A stretch of 13,762 nt of DNA from Nitrospirota bacterium (GCA_023248415.1 JAHFEP010000032.1:1-13762), one strand, 5' to 3'; numbered from the stretch's first letter, positions 1 to 6,836 are shown. Translations and numbers: made by a program. Notes: generated by a model not told the origin, from the letters alone.

Positions 1-1
1 T

Positions 2-652
2 GAACCTGACCCTGTCTTTGCTGCTGTATTTGCAGAGCTCGCAGGCGCAGACGGAATAATTGTTCATCTGAGAGAGGACAGAAGGCATATTCAGGAGCGT
101 GATTTACGTTTATTAAGAGATATTATAAAGACAAAACTCAACTTAGAGATGGCTGCAACGCAGGATATGGTAAAGATTGCACTTGACATAAAACCTGATG
201 TGGTGACTATTGTGCCTGAAAAGAGGCAGGAGCTTACAACAGAAGGAGGGCTTGAGGTTGCGCTGAATAAGGACCATTTAAAGGCAATCATACTCCTTCT
301 GCATGACGGCGGTATAAAGGTGAGCCTATTTATTGACCCTGACATGGAGCAGATAAAGGCAGCGCATAAGATAAATACAGATTTCATTGAGATACATACA
401 GGCAGATATGCAAATGCAAAGCTCCAGAGCGATCAGGATGCAGAGTTTGAAAAGATTGTGAATACCTGCAAGATTGCACAGAAGCTTGGGCTTGGGATAA
501 ACGCAGGCCACGGACTGAATTATCAGAATGTAAAGAGGCTTGCACAGTTAAGAGAGATAGAGGAATTTAATATAGGCCACAGCATTGTATCAAGGGGAGT
601 CCTTGTCGGGATGGAAAGGGCTGTCAGGGAGATGAAGGAGATGGTAAGGTAA
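2..652 (+). CDS. pdxJ: Pyridoxine 5'-phosphate synthase PdxJ (5'-truncated by window edge)
   Basis: PdxJ condenses 1-deoxy-D-xylulose 5-phosphate with 3-amino-2-oxopropyl phosphate to give pyridoxine 5'-phosphate, the last ring-forming step of the DXP-dependent vitamin B6 pathway in the cytosol. The reading frame is open from base 2 and continues upstream of the obvious internal ATG at 149, so that ATG is not the start. The visible 216 residues align by eye with E. coli PdxJ from about Pro25, leaving about 24 N-terminal residues outside the window. Family signatures are present: HLREDRRHI (active-site His/Arg), NLEMAAT (the Glu equivalent to E. coli Glu72), VPEKRQELTTEGG, SLFIDPD, FIEIHTG, NAGHGLNY (catalytic His) and NIGHSIV near the end. 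It lies 3 nt upstream of acpS, as in many proteobacteria, and is probably cotranscribed with it. Confidence 0.97.
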   Translation, partial: EPDPVFAAVFAELAGADGIIVHLREDRRHIQERDLRLLRDIIKTKLNLEMAATQDMVKIALDIKPDVVTIVPEKRQELTTEGGLEVALNKDHLKAIILLLHDGGIKVSLFIDPDMEQIKAAHKINTDFIEIHTGRYANAKLQSDQDAEFEKIVNTCKIAQKLGLGINAGHGLNYQNVKRLAQLREIEEFNIGHSIVSRGVLVGMERAVREMKEMVR

Positions 653-655
653 TCT

Positions 656-1042
656 ATGATTTTTGGTATTGGAATAGATCTGGTAAAAATCAACAGGATT
701 GAAAAGGCAGTAACAAAGTGGCATGAACATTTTGTTGACAGGGTCTTTACAAAAAAGGAGCAGGAATACTCATATCGCCAGAGCAATCCGTATCAGCACC
801 TTGCAGTAAGGCTTGCTGCAAAGGAGGCAATATTAAAGGCAATAGGAACAGGCTGGAGCGGCGGCATAAAATGGACTGATATAGAAATAGTAAACAACGA
901 AAAAGGCACGCCTGTTGCCATTGTCTCTGGCAGGGTAAAGGATTTAACAGAACTACAAGGGGTTAAAGAGATATTAATAAGCCTTTCACACGATACAGAA
1001 TATGCAATTGCACAGGCAGTGCTGACAGGAGAAAAGCCATAG
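656..1042 (+). CDS. acpS: Holo-[acyl-carrier-protein] synthase AcpS
   Basis: AcpS transfers 4'-phosphopantetheine from CoA to the conserved serine of acyl carrier protein, activating it for fatty acid synthesis. The 128-residue length is typical of the small trimeric AcpS type. It begins MIFGIGIDLV, with the Mg-binding Asp at residue 8. The second signature, RLAAKEAILKA, has the metal-binding Glu at residue 57. FTKKEQEY and the C-terminal SLSHDTEYAIAQ motif also match the family. The ATG at 656 follows the pdxJ stop by 3 nt. There is only a weak purine-rich stretch ahead of it, inside the pdxJ end, so translational coupling to pdxJ is likely. The pdxJ-acpS pairing is a conserved arrangement. 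The stop at 1040-1042 is followed at once by a short GGGTTCA tandem repeat. Confidence 0.97.
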   Translation: MIFGIGIDLVKINRIEKAVTKWHEHFVDRVFTKKEQEYSYRQSNPYQHLAVRLAAKEAILKAIGTGWSGGIKWTDIEIVNNEKGTPVAIVSGRVKDLTELQGVKEILISLSHDTEYAIAQAVLTGEKP

Positions 1043-1045
1043 CTC

Positions 1046-1061
1046 AGGGTTCAAGGGTTCT
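1046..1061 (+). repeat. Short GGGTTCA tandem repeat at acpS/nnr junction
   Basis: Two tandem units of a heptamer (aGGGTTCa, aGGGTTCt) fill the 19-nt gap between acpS and nnr. The second unit also supplies AAGGG at 1053-1057, 4 nt before the nnr ATG, so the repeat probably serves as the nnr ribosome binding site. A GTCAA-type variant follows the CBS gene at 3283-3315. Confidence 0.5.
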
Positions 1062-2600
1062 ATGAAGATTACCACCTCAGAAGAAATGAGACAACTGGAT
1101 AAGGATGCCCAGATAACATACGGCATCCCAAGCCTTATCCTCATGGAAAATGCAGGCATACAAACAGTAAGACATATTGAAGAGCGCTATGGCAATCTGA
1201 AAAACAAAAATATAACAGTTGTATGCGGAAAAGGAAATAACGGCGGTGACGGCCTTGTAATTGCAAGGCATTCAGCAAATAAGGGCGCTGATGCCTCTGT
1301 CTGTCTTTTATCAGATGCAAAGGAGATTTCAAAGGATTCTAAGGCAAATCTTGAGATAATAAAAAGGATGAATGTACCAGTTTATGCTGGGGTCGCAGGC
1401 ATAAAGAATGGCATTAAAAAGGCTGATATAATAATAGATGCAATATTCGGCACAGGACTGAAAAAGGATATATCAGGCATTTACGCAAAGGCAATTGATT
1501 TAATCAACAGGTCTAAAAAGCCTGTAATAGCAGTAGACATCCCCTCTGGCATTAATTCAGATAACGGCCAGATTAAAGGCTGTGCAGTAAGGGCGGATTT
1601 GACTGTAACATTCTGTCTTCCAAAGATTGGGCACCTTATATATCCGGGCGCTGAATATTCAGGCTCCTTGAAAATAGCTGATATAAGCATACCAAAAGAC
1701 CTTATTGATAAGAGCAGCATAAAGACACATCTTATTACAAAAGAGAGTGTTTCGCAAATTCTTCCAAAGAGAAGACCTGATGCGCATAAAGGGGAGTTCG
1801 GCCATCTGTTCATATTAGCTGGTTCTCCGGGGCTAACAGGCGCTGCTGTTATGGCAGGACTCTCTGCATTGAGGATTGGCACAGGGCTTGTAACGCTTGG
1901 CGTGCCTGAAGGACTTAATCATATTTTTGAAACAAAGCTCACAGAGGCAATGACGTTGCCCCTTGCGCAGACAAATGAACAGACAATAAGCCCTGCTGCA
2001 AAAAATAAGATTTTAAATTTTCTTAAAAAGGCAGATGCTATTGCAATTGGACCCGGTCTTTCACAGAACAGGGAGACAACGCAGCTTGTAAGGGAATTGA
2101 TAAGAGAAGTCAGGATGCCAATGGTTATTGATGCAGACGCTATAAACGCCATAGCAGGACATGCAGATATATTGAAAAAGGCAAAGGCACAGGTTATTAT
2201 CACACCCCACCCCGGCGAGCTATCAAGGCTGCTCAACAGCGCAGCAGACGAGATAAACAGGGACAGGATTGCTATTGCAAGAAAGACAGCAGAGCAATAT
2301 AATGTAATTGTTGTTTTAAAAGGCGCAAATACTGTAATAGCTGAACCAGATGGTAATGTATATATAAACAATACAGGAAATCCCGGAATGGCATCAGGCG
2401 GCACAGGCGATGTATTAACAGGAATGGCCGCTGGTTTGATATGCCAGAAGGTTTCACCAGTCAGCGCTGCAATAGCAGGTGTATTTCTGCACGGCCTTGC
2501 CGGAGATATTGCAGAAAAGGAAAAGGGTGAATCGGGTCTGATTGCAGGGGATGTAATTGAAAAAATACCAGAGGCGTGTAAAAGTGTCATAGTGTCATAG
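1062..2600 (+). CDS. nnr: Bifunctional NAD(P)H-hydrate repair enzyme Nnr (epimerase + ADP-dependent dehydratase)
   Basis: Nnr repairs damaged NADH/NADPH hydrates: the N-terminal YjeF_N domain epimerises R- and S-NAD(P)HX, and the C-terminal ribokinase-like domain dehydrates S-NAD(P)HX at the expense of ADP. At 512 residues it has the normal full-length fusion architecture. The N-terminal half (about 1-220) shows NAGIQTVRHI, VVCGKGNNGGDGLVIARH (residues 53-70), IIDAIFGTGL and VIAVDIPSGINSDNG. The C-terminal half (about 228-505) shows RRPDAHKGEFGHLFILAGS, VIDADAINAIA, IITPHPGELSRLL and GNPGMASGGTGDVLTG, where Asp450 is the expected catalytic base. The ATG at 1062 follows AAGGG by 4 nt. The C-terminal SVIVS and the stop codon fall in a tandem AGTGTCAT repeat, so the last few residues may be repeat-encoded. 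A 249-codon minus-strand ORF overlapping it is a shadow. Confidence 0.97.
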   Translation: MKITTSEEMRQLDKDAQITYGIPSLILMENAGIQTVRHIEERYGNLKNKNITVVCGKGNNGGDGLVIARHSANKGADASVCLLSDAKEISKDSKANLEIIKRMNVPVYAGVAGIKNGIKKADIIIDAIFGTGLKKDISGIYAKAIDLINRSKKPVIAVDIPSGINSDNGQIKGCAVRADLTVTFCLPKIGHLIYPGAEYSGSLKIADISIPKDLIDKSSIKTHLITKESVSQILPKRRPDAHKGEFGHLFILAGSPGLTGAAVMAGLSALRIGTGLVTLGVPEGLNHIFETKLTEAMTLPLAQTNEQTISPAAKNKILNFLKKADAIAIGPGLSQNRETTQLVRELIREVRMPMVIDADAINAIAGHADILKKAKAQVIITPHPGELSRLLNSAADEINRDRIAIARKTAEQYNVIVVLKGANTVIAEPDGNVYINNTGNPGMASGGTGDVLTGMAAGLICQKVSPVSAAIAGVFLHGLAGDIAEKEKGESGLIAGDVIEKIPEACKSVIVS

Positions 2601-2632
2601 TAACAAAGTAGATACTCTGATACTCTGACGCT
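2583..2632 (+). repeat. Tandem octamer repeat spanning the nnr stop codon
   Basis: AGTGTCAT occurs twice in tandem (2583-2598), running through the last codons and the TAG stop of nnr. It is followed by a tandem GATACTCT pair (2611-2626). The two are related in sense (dinucleotide-rich GTCATA/GATACT strings). A related CACTATGTTACTC stretch precedes the CBS gene near 2788-2800. Function unknown. Confidence 0.5.
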
Positions 2633-2677
2633 ATTATTTAGTGTGCTGTACCTAACAGTTCTGTACATTTCTGGTAT

Positions 2678-2755
2678 GTCATTCCAGCAGCGTTTTTGAG
2701 CGGGAATCTATAAATAGACAAGACTGGATTCCTGATAGATACACGCAGAAATGAC
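2678..2755. repeat. GTCATTCC...GGAATGAC-type dispersed palindromic element, copy 1
   Basis: An imperfect palindrome of about 78 bp begins GTCATTCCAGCAGCG and ends GCAGAAATGAC. Its middle carries GAGCGGGAATCT and CTGGATTCC. The same family recurs as a short form at 9605-9638 and a third copy at 10691-10741. It fills most of the nnr-CBS gap. It carries no ORF and is probably a non-autonomous repetitive element. Confidence 0.7.
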
Positions 2756-2814
2756 AAATATAAGACGCTAATTTATGCAACTAAGCACTATGTTACTCAG
2801 ACACTATATAACTT

Positions 2815-2819
2815 GGAGG
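2815..2819 (+). promoter_or_regulatory. Strong ribosome binding site of the CBS gene
   Basis: GGAGG lies 5 nt before the ATG at 2825. This favours 2825 as the start over the in-frame TTG at 2813, which lies upstream of and overlaps this Shine-Dalgarno sequence. Confidence 0.75.
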
Positions 2820-2824
2820 TTCTA

Positions 2825-3280
2825 ATGACCATTGCAAAAAATATAATGACCAAAAATGTTTACACAGTAACACCAGAGATGACTATTGAAAGGCTTGCGC
2901 GTATACTGATTAACCACAAGATAAGCGGTGTGCCTGTTCTTGATGATAATGGGAAGCTTATAGGCATAGTAACAGAGAATGACCTGATAAGCCAGAAAAA
3001 GAGGCTTCATATACCGACTATAATAAACCTATTTGACTCATTTATTTATCTTGAAAACCCAAAACACCTTGAAGAGGATATTAAAAAAATGGCTGCTGTC
3101 AAGGTCGGCGACATCTGCACAAGGAATGTTATAACAATAAAGGAGGATGCCCCTTTAGAGGAGATAGCAACTATAATGTCTGAAAAGGGGATACATCACC
3201 TTCCTGTAGTGAAGGGTGATAAGTTGGTGGGCATTGTGGGCAAGGCAGATATTGTCAAGGCTATAGCAAAGGGCGCATAA
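2825..3280 (+). CDS. Two-CBS-domain protein
   Basis: This is a stand-alone CBS pair (Bateman module), a fold that usually binds adenine nucleotides or related ligands and reports energy or ligand status to a partner. The 151-residue protein has CBS1 at about 1-60 (NIMTKNVYTVTPEMTIERLA, then SGVPVLDDNGKLIGIVTENDL). A linker of about 35 residues rich in aromatics and charges follows. CBS2 is at about 93-150 (VGDICTRNVITIKEDAPLEE, then GIHHLPVVKGDKLVGIVGKADIV). No enzymatic or membrane domain is fused. It stands between nnr and tsaE, an order I recall from Geobacter-like genomes. The specific ligand and partner cannot be read from the sequence. The start was chosen on the GGAGG at 2815-2819. Confidence 0.93.
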   Translation: MTIAKNIMTKNVYTVTPEMTIERLARILINHKISGVPVLDDNGKLIGIVTENDLISQKKRLHIPTIINLFDSFIYLENPKHLEEDIKKMAAVKVGDICTRNVITIKEDAPLEEIATIMSEKGIHHLPVVKGDKLVGIVGKADIVKAIAKGA

Positions 3281-3282
3281 AA

Positions 3283-3315
3283 GGGGTCAATGGGTCCGGG
3301 GGTCAAGTTGTCAAG
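3283..3315 (+). repeat. GGGGTCAA-type tandem repeat after the CBS gene
   Basis: Degenerate units GGGGTCAA, TGGGTCC, GGGGGTCAAG and TTGTCAAG begin 2 nt after the CBS stop. They resemble the GGGTTCAA units after acpS. No hairpin or T-tract was seen, so it is not called a terminator. Confidence 0.45.
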
Positions 3316-3319
3316 CATA

Positions 3320-3452
3320 TTTAAATTAAAATGTAAAAATCAAAATGTAAAATGATAAATAAAAATTTAAAATTTTTAAACCTTTATTTTATATCTTTGA
3401 ATTTTAAGTTGTAATTTTGATTTTTAATATTTGATTTTTGATTTATTTGAAT
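3320..3452. repeat. AT-rich imperfect inverted repeat in the CBS-tsaE gap
   Basis: About 130 bp of almost pure A/T. The left arm is rich in AAAATGTAAAAATCAAAATG. The right arm reads TTGTAATTTTGATTTTTAAT, roughly its reverse complement, and a small palindrome (AAAATTTAAAATTTT) sits near 3361-3377. This is a long imperfect hairpin rather than a promoter-only stretch. It could be a repetitive element or an AT-rich upstream region for tsaE. Confidence 0.5.
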
Positions 3453-3490
3453 GTCCTATAATTTGAAAGCGATTGAACCCTATTTTTATA

Positions 3491-3961
3491 ATGATGGGCA
3501 GTGAAATTACAATTACAACCAGCAGTCCTGATGAGACTAAAAAACTCGGAGAGAAGTTAGGAAGGCTATTAAGAGATGGCGACATTATCTGCCTTTATGG
3601 AGAGCTTGGCGCAGGCAAGACATCCTTTACACAGGGGATTGCAAAAGGTCTGAATGTTGAAAAGGCATTTATCACAAGCCCGACATTTGTTCTTGTGAAC
3701 GAATACAAGGGTAGGCTGCCCCTTTATCATATTGACTTATACAGGCTAAATAATATTGCTGAGATAGAAGATATTGGCTTGTCAGAATATTTAAAAGGCA
3801 AAGGTGTAACAGTTATTGAATGGGCTGAAAAGGCAGAAGACCTGCTGCCAGAAGAGAGGCTTTCAGTCTATCTTGAAAATTTAGGAGGAGACAAAAGAAG
3901 GCTCTCCTTTAAAGCAATGGGCAAGAGGTATGAGGAGATAGTAGCAAAAATTCAAATGTAG
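3491..3961 (+). CDS. tsaE: tRNA t6A threonylcarbamoyladenosine biosynthesis ATPase TsaE
   Basis: TsaE is the small P-loop ATPase that works with TsaB, TsaD and TsaC to make N6-threonylcarbamoyl-adenosine at position 37 of ANN-decoding tRNAs. The product of about 156 residues has the family size. Motifs: Walker A GELGAGKTS (residues 37-45), TSPTF (62-66), YHIDLYRL (79-86) and VIEWAEKAEDLLPEERL (from 109). The start is uncertain. The frame is open from a TTG at 3473, and adjacent ATGs lie at 3491 and 3494. No good Shine-Dalgarno sequence precedes any of them. I chose 3491 because the family usually begins just before the strand aligned with ITITTSSPDETKKLG. The TAG stop (3959-3961) is contained in a GTAGGAGC repeat arm. 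Confidence 0.95.
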   Translation: MMGSEITITTSSPDETKKLGEKLGRLLRDGDIICLYGELGAGKTSFTQGIAKGLNVEKAFITSPTFVLVNEYKGRLPLYHIDLYRLNNIAEIEDIGLSEYLKGKGVTVIEWAEKAEDLLPEERLSVYLENLGGDKRRLSFKAMGKRYEEIVAKIQM

Positions 3962-3983
3962 GAGCAGCCCCCTGTGGTTGCCC
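3958..3983 (+). repeat. GTAGGGGC-family repeat, single arm, overlapping the tsaE stop
   Basis: The 26-bp string starting GTAGGAGCAGCC and ending GTGGTTGCCC matches, with few differences, one arm of the full inverted element at 9533-9591. Its second to fourth bases are the TAG stop of tsaE. Confidence 0.6.
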
Positions 3984-3991
3984 AATTAAGA

Positions 3992-4029
3992 TATTTCCCC
4001 CTTTTCTAAAGGGGGATGCAGGGGGATTA
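3992..4029. repeat. CCCCCTTT/AAAGGGGG palindromic element, copy 1
   Basis: A hairpin with stem CCCCCTTT/AAAGGGGG and a 3-nt loop, followed by a second GGGGGATTA block. Same family as 9359-9404 (inside mutS) and 10560-10605. No T-tract follows on the plus strand, so it is not a classical intrinsic terminator. Confidence 0.7.
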
Positions 4030-4050
4030 GGAAAGAGGGGTATAAGAAAA

Positions 4051-4079
4051 GTAGGACAGGCGTCCCGCCTGTAAGAAAA
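4051..4079 (+). repeat. GTAGGACAGGCGTCCCGCCTGT repeat, intergenic copy
   Basis: Contains the perfect hairpin ACAGGCG-TCC-CGCCTGT (4056-4072). A second, diverged copy lies in frame inside the next gene at 4226-4254, with 25 of 29 positions identical. It sits just upstream of the UDG start. Confidence 0.7.
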
Positions 4080-4087
4080 GGCCTTTC

Positions 4088-4834
4088 ATGAATAGAATGG
4101 ATTATCAAGAAACAGTCAATAATATAAAAAACTATCTAACTTATCTAAAAGAGATAGGCATTAATGAATTGCCTGTTTCATTAAATACAAAGCTAATAGC
4201 TAAGAGCTCAGAACCGGGAGCATCTGTAGGACAGGTGTCCCGTTTGTCAGAAAATAAATTGTCAGCAGATATTAAACCCAAGACCCTTGAAGATGTGAAA
4301 AGGATGATTGGAGACTGTAAACGGTGCAGGCTTCATCAAAAAAGAAAGAATATCGTTTTTGGCTCTGGCAATGAAAAGGCAGAGATTGTATTTGTAGGCG
4401 AGGCGCCAGGCGGAGATGAAGATATTCAGGGAAAACCATTTGTTGGCAAGGCAGGACAGCTTTTGACAAAGATTATTGAGGCAATGGAATTAAAAAGAGA
4501 GGGCGTATATATTGCCAATATAATAAAGTGCAGGCCGCCGAATAACAGGGATCCGTTAGAGGATGAGATATCTGCCTGCGAACCGTTTTTAAAGGAGCAG
4601 CTCAGGATTATTAATCCAAAGATTATATGTACGCTGGGAACATTTGCAGCACAAACACTGTTAAAGACAAAGGAGAAGATAACCTCTCTTCGTGGAAAGT
4701 TTTATACATACGAAGGAATAAAATTAATGCCGACATTTCACCCTGCATATCTTTTGAGAAACCCGAATGATAAAAAATATACATGGGAAGATATGCAGAA
4801 GATTATGGAAGAGTACAAGCATCACAAGATATGA
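4088..4834 (+). CDS. Family 4 uracil-DNA glycosylase (4Fe-4S)
   Basis: Removes uracil arising from cytosine deamination in DNA, starting base-excision repair. The 248-residue protein has a non-conserved N-terminal region (about 1-65) and then the catalytic domain. Four cysteines fit the family's Fe-S cluster ligands: Cys77 and Cys80 (CKRCRLH), Cys148 (IKCRPPNNRDP) and Cys164 (SACEPFL). Motif 1 is VGEAPGGDEDIQGKPFVGKAG (103-123), and the C-terminal motif is PTFHPAYLLRNP (215-226). The start ATG at 4088 has only an AAAAGG-type stretch upstream; an in-frame ATG at 4097 is an alternative. Residues 46-56 in the N-terminal region are encoded by a diverged copy of the repeat found just upstream of the gene. 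The GTCATTGCGAG repeat begins 2 nt after the stop. Close relatives are sometimes annotated as 'SPO1 DNA polymerase-related'. Confidence 0.95.
   Translation: MNRMDYQETVNNIKNYLTYLKEIGINELPVSLNTKLIAKSSEPGASVGQVSRLSENKLSADIKPKTLEDVKRMIGDCKRCRLHQKRKNIVFGSGNEKAEIVFVGEAPGGDEDIQGKPFVGKAGQLLTKIIEAMELKREGVYIANIIKCRPPNNRDPLEDEISACEPFLKEQLRIINPKIICTLGTFAAQTLLKTKEKITSLRGKFYTYEGIKLMPTFHPAYLLRNPNDKKYTWEDMQKIMEEYKHHKI
4226..4254 (+). repeat. GTAGGACAGG repeat inserted in frame within the UDG gene
   Basis: A diverged copy of the 4051-4079 element within the UDG coding sequence, translated as VGQVSRLSE (about residues 46-56). It lies between the N-terminal helix-like region and the conserved catalytic domain. 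Three of the four differences are C-to-T changes in the hairpin stem. Confidence 0.65.
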
Positions 4835-4835
4835 T

Positions 4836-4906
4836 GTCATTGCGAGGAGCGTTAGCGACGAAGCAATCGCAGCAATTAAGGATTGCTTCGCTGCGCTCGC
4901 AATGAC
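4836..4906. repeat. GTCATTGCGAG...CTCGCAATGAC palindromic element, copy 1
   Basis: A 71-bp inverted repeat. The left arm runs from GTCATTGCGAGGAGCG to CGAAGCAATC, and the right arm is GATTGCTTCG through CTCGCAATGAC, around a short spacer. It starts 2 nt after the UDG stop and ends 15 nt before the cyclase ATG, filling almost the whole gap. A second copy, interrupted by another repeat, lies at 10527-10634. Confidence 0.85.
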
Positions 4907-4921
4907 GGTAAGAGTAAAATT

Positions 4922-6826
4922 ATGGAACAATATTATCTATCAGAAAAAGACAGACTCAGTCTGAAGTTTTCTACTGGAAGCGCAGAGGAGATGGAATATC
5001 TCTTTGGCGGCAGCATCCCGCTTTTGCCTGAGGAGAATATAATAAAAAAGGGTGAAGGCGAGATAAATGTGGAGCTTCCCATACTATTGAGAAACCAAAC
5101 ACAGCAATATATACACTACCTGTATAATCTAATCCTGAGCAGGGAAGACCATGCATCTGCTCATGCTGCTGCAAGTGAAAAGCAGCTTATGACCATAGAA
5201 AAGGAGTATTTAGATAACCTTGTAAATATAATAGTAAACGTAATAAGATACGAGCGAAGGATAGGGCTGGTTAATCTCTTCTGGCTTGCCTTTTCAAAAG
5301 ACTTTTCAAACATATTAACCGACTACTTTAGCAAAAGAGGAGTCAAAAATAATATCAAATACCAGATGCACCCGATGCTGAGCGGGCTCTTTAATTCTGC
5401 AATGAACATCTCCTATCAAAAGGTATCACAGACAGAAGAGAGAATGGTTCAATTTAATCTTGGCGTGAACTTTAATGACAACCTGATTGTAAGCATAATA
5501 AATGACCAGTTTACCTTGACAGAAATAGAGATTAGAAGGATTAACCTGCAGGATATTCTTTCTGAATATAACAAGAGATACTCGCTTCCTTTCAAGACCT
5601 TTAATGAGATTTATGTAATATTGCACAAGCGTATTAAAAAAGGCCTTGAAGAAAGGGAAAGGACTCTGATTCAATTAGTCAAAGGGCATTTAAAAGGCAT
5701 TCCAGAAAACCGTTTAATAGAAGATGCAGGCATAATAAAAATGATATTTAACAGGCATGTCTTAGAATACCTCCTCATTGATTATGAAGATACAGGCAGA
5801 AAGCTTTTTTCTAATCCAACTATTATAAATACTGCAAAGACATTTGAAAACTGGAGCCTGCTTTTTAACTCTTTTAAGGAAATAATACAGGGTCTGCAAA
5901 AAACAGAGATAATTAAAGCCATCCAGAAAAAGATAATACTCTATCCAATTGAGTCAACAAAGACAAAAGAGGACAAGCTGTTTTCAGAAGGCAGGCTCTA
6001 CAGATTTACAGGCGCAACCTCAGTAACAAATAATGCAAGGAAGGTTGCAATACTCTTTGCAGATTTGCGGGGATTTACAAAGACATCAGAAAGGGGCTAT
6101 TCCGAAAGAGAGATTACTTACCAGCTCTACAATATCTTTGACCCGATTACAGAGATTACATCTAAATTAGGCGGCAGAATAGATAAATTTACTGGCGATG
6201 GTGTTATGATAATTTATGGCGTCCCGACCCCGAAGGAAACAGACAGCCAGAATGCAGTCAGGACAGCAATACTGATTCAAAAGAGATTGGAGGATCTGAG
6301 AAAGCAGGGCAAGACGCATTACCAGATGGGCATCAGCATCCATACTGGAAGGGTATATATTGCAAACTTTATGATAGACGAAAGAAAAAAGGATACAACA
6401 GTTATCGGAAGAAATGTGAATATTGCAGGCAGGCTCTCTGCTGCAAAAGCCTCTATACCGGTTGAAAAAGAAGGGCATGAATTTGACGAAATGCTTAACT
6501 CACTTGCATACAGCCTTACTGATTCAAGGGAAATAGAAAATTTCAGGGAATATGTATACAAAAAATTTCCAAAGAAGAAGATGATAGGCGGTGTTGCAGT
6601 AGATGAAAGCGGCTCTATATACAATACAGGAATAGCTGTGAGCAAGGATGTTGTTGAGGATATGAAAAATTCAATAACCTTTGAGGATACTGGTTCATAC
6701 AGCGGCACAACACTGTCTTATTATGATAATGTCATTGGACACAAGGTTGTGCTGGAGTATGTCGGCGACGCAATTTTTAAAGGTGTGGATAAATCAATGC
6801 CGATTTATAGTGTAATATATCAGTAA
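4922..6826 (+). CDS. Class III adenylate/guanylate cyclase with large unrecognised N-terminal region
   Basis: Predicted to make cAMP (or cGMP) from ATP (GTP). The ATG at 4922 gives 634 residues; the frame is open from a TTG at 4883, but that stretch is repeat sequence. Residues 1 to about 370 match no domain I recognise: they are soluble, mostly helical in appearance, and lack a signal peptide or membrane segment. The catalytic domain starts near 374: FADLRGFT with metal-binding Asp381, KFTGDGVMIIYG with Lys422 and second metal Asp426, and VIGRNVNIAGRL (494-505) with transition-state Asn500 and Arg504. Lys422 at the base-recognition position favours ATP. After about residue 510 an insert of about 90 residues (EKEGHEFDEMLNSL... 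GGVAVDESGSIYNTG) precedes what looks like the last strands (VLEYVGDAIFKGV...IYSVIY). It lies 10 nt before mutS, so cotranscription is possible. No cAMP effector is visible nearby. Confidence 0.9.
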   Translation: MEQYYLSEKDRLSLKFSTGSAEEMEYLFGGSIPLLPEENIIKKGEGEINVELPILLRNQTQQYIHYLYNLILSREDHASAHAAASEKQLMTIEKEYLDNLVNIIVNVIRYERRIGLVNLFWLAFSKDFSNILTDYFSKRGVKNNIKYQMHPMLSGLFNSAMNISYQKVSQTEERMVQFNLGVNFNDNLIVSIINDQFTLTEIEIRRINLQDILSEYNKRYSLPFKTFNEIYVILHKRIKKGLEERERTLIQLVKGHLKGIPENRLIEDAGIIKMIFNRHVLEYLLIDYEDTGRKLFSNPTIINTAKTFENWSLLFNSFKEIIQGLQKTEIIKAIQKKIILYPIESTKTKEDKLFSEGRLYRFTGATSVTNNARKVAILFADLRGFTKTSERGYSEREITYQLYNIFDPITEITSKLGGRIDKFTGDGVMIIYGVPTPKETDSQNAVRTAILIQKRLEDLRKQGKTHYQMGISIHTGRVYIANFMIDERKKDTTVIGRNVNIAGRLSAAKASIPVEKEGHEFDEMLNSLAYSLTDSREIENFREYVYKKFPKKKMIGGVAVDESGSIYNTGIAVSKDVVEDMKNSITFEDTGSYSGTTLSYYDNVIGHKVVLEYVGDAIFKGVDKSMPIYSVIYQ

Positions 6827-6836
6827 ATGTTTAATT

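Noticed and set aside
149..652. pdxJ starting at the ATG at 149
   Set aside because: The upstream frame encodes conserved PdxJ residues including HLREDRRHI, so the gene starts before the window.
1877..1893. Sigma-54 promoter-like TGGCAC...TTG inside nnr
   Set aside because: Poor match to the -12 element, located in the middle of a coding sequence with no gene start downstream.
1919..2668. 249-codon minus-strand ORF opposite nnr
   Set aside because: Mirror frame of a strongly recognised gene; low-complexity translation without motifs. Other long minus-strand ORFs opposite mutS, the cyclase and the kinase were rejected for the same reason.
3992..4029. Intrinsic terminator after tsaE
   Set aside because: Strong GC hairpin but no T-tract on the plus strand, and the same sequence occurs inside mutS coding sequence. 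It is better explained as a repeat.
4767..4964. 65-codon plus-strand ORF overlapping the UDG end and the repeat
   Set aside because: Runs out of frame through the UDG gene and then through the palindrome; no family match.
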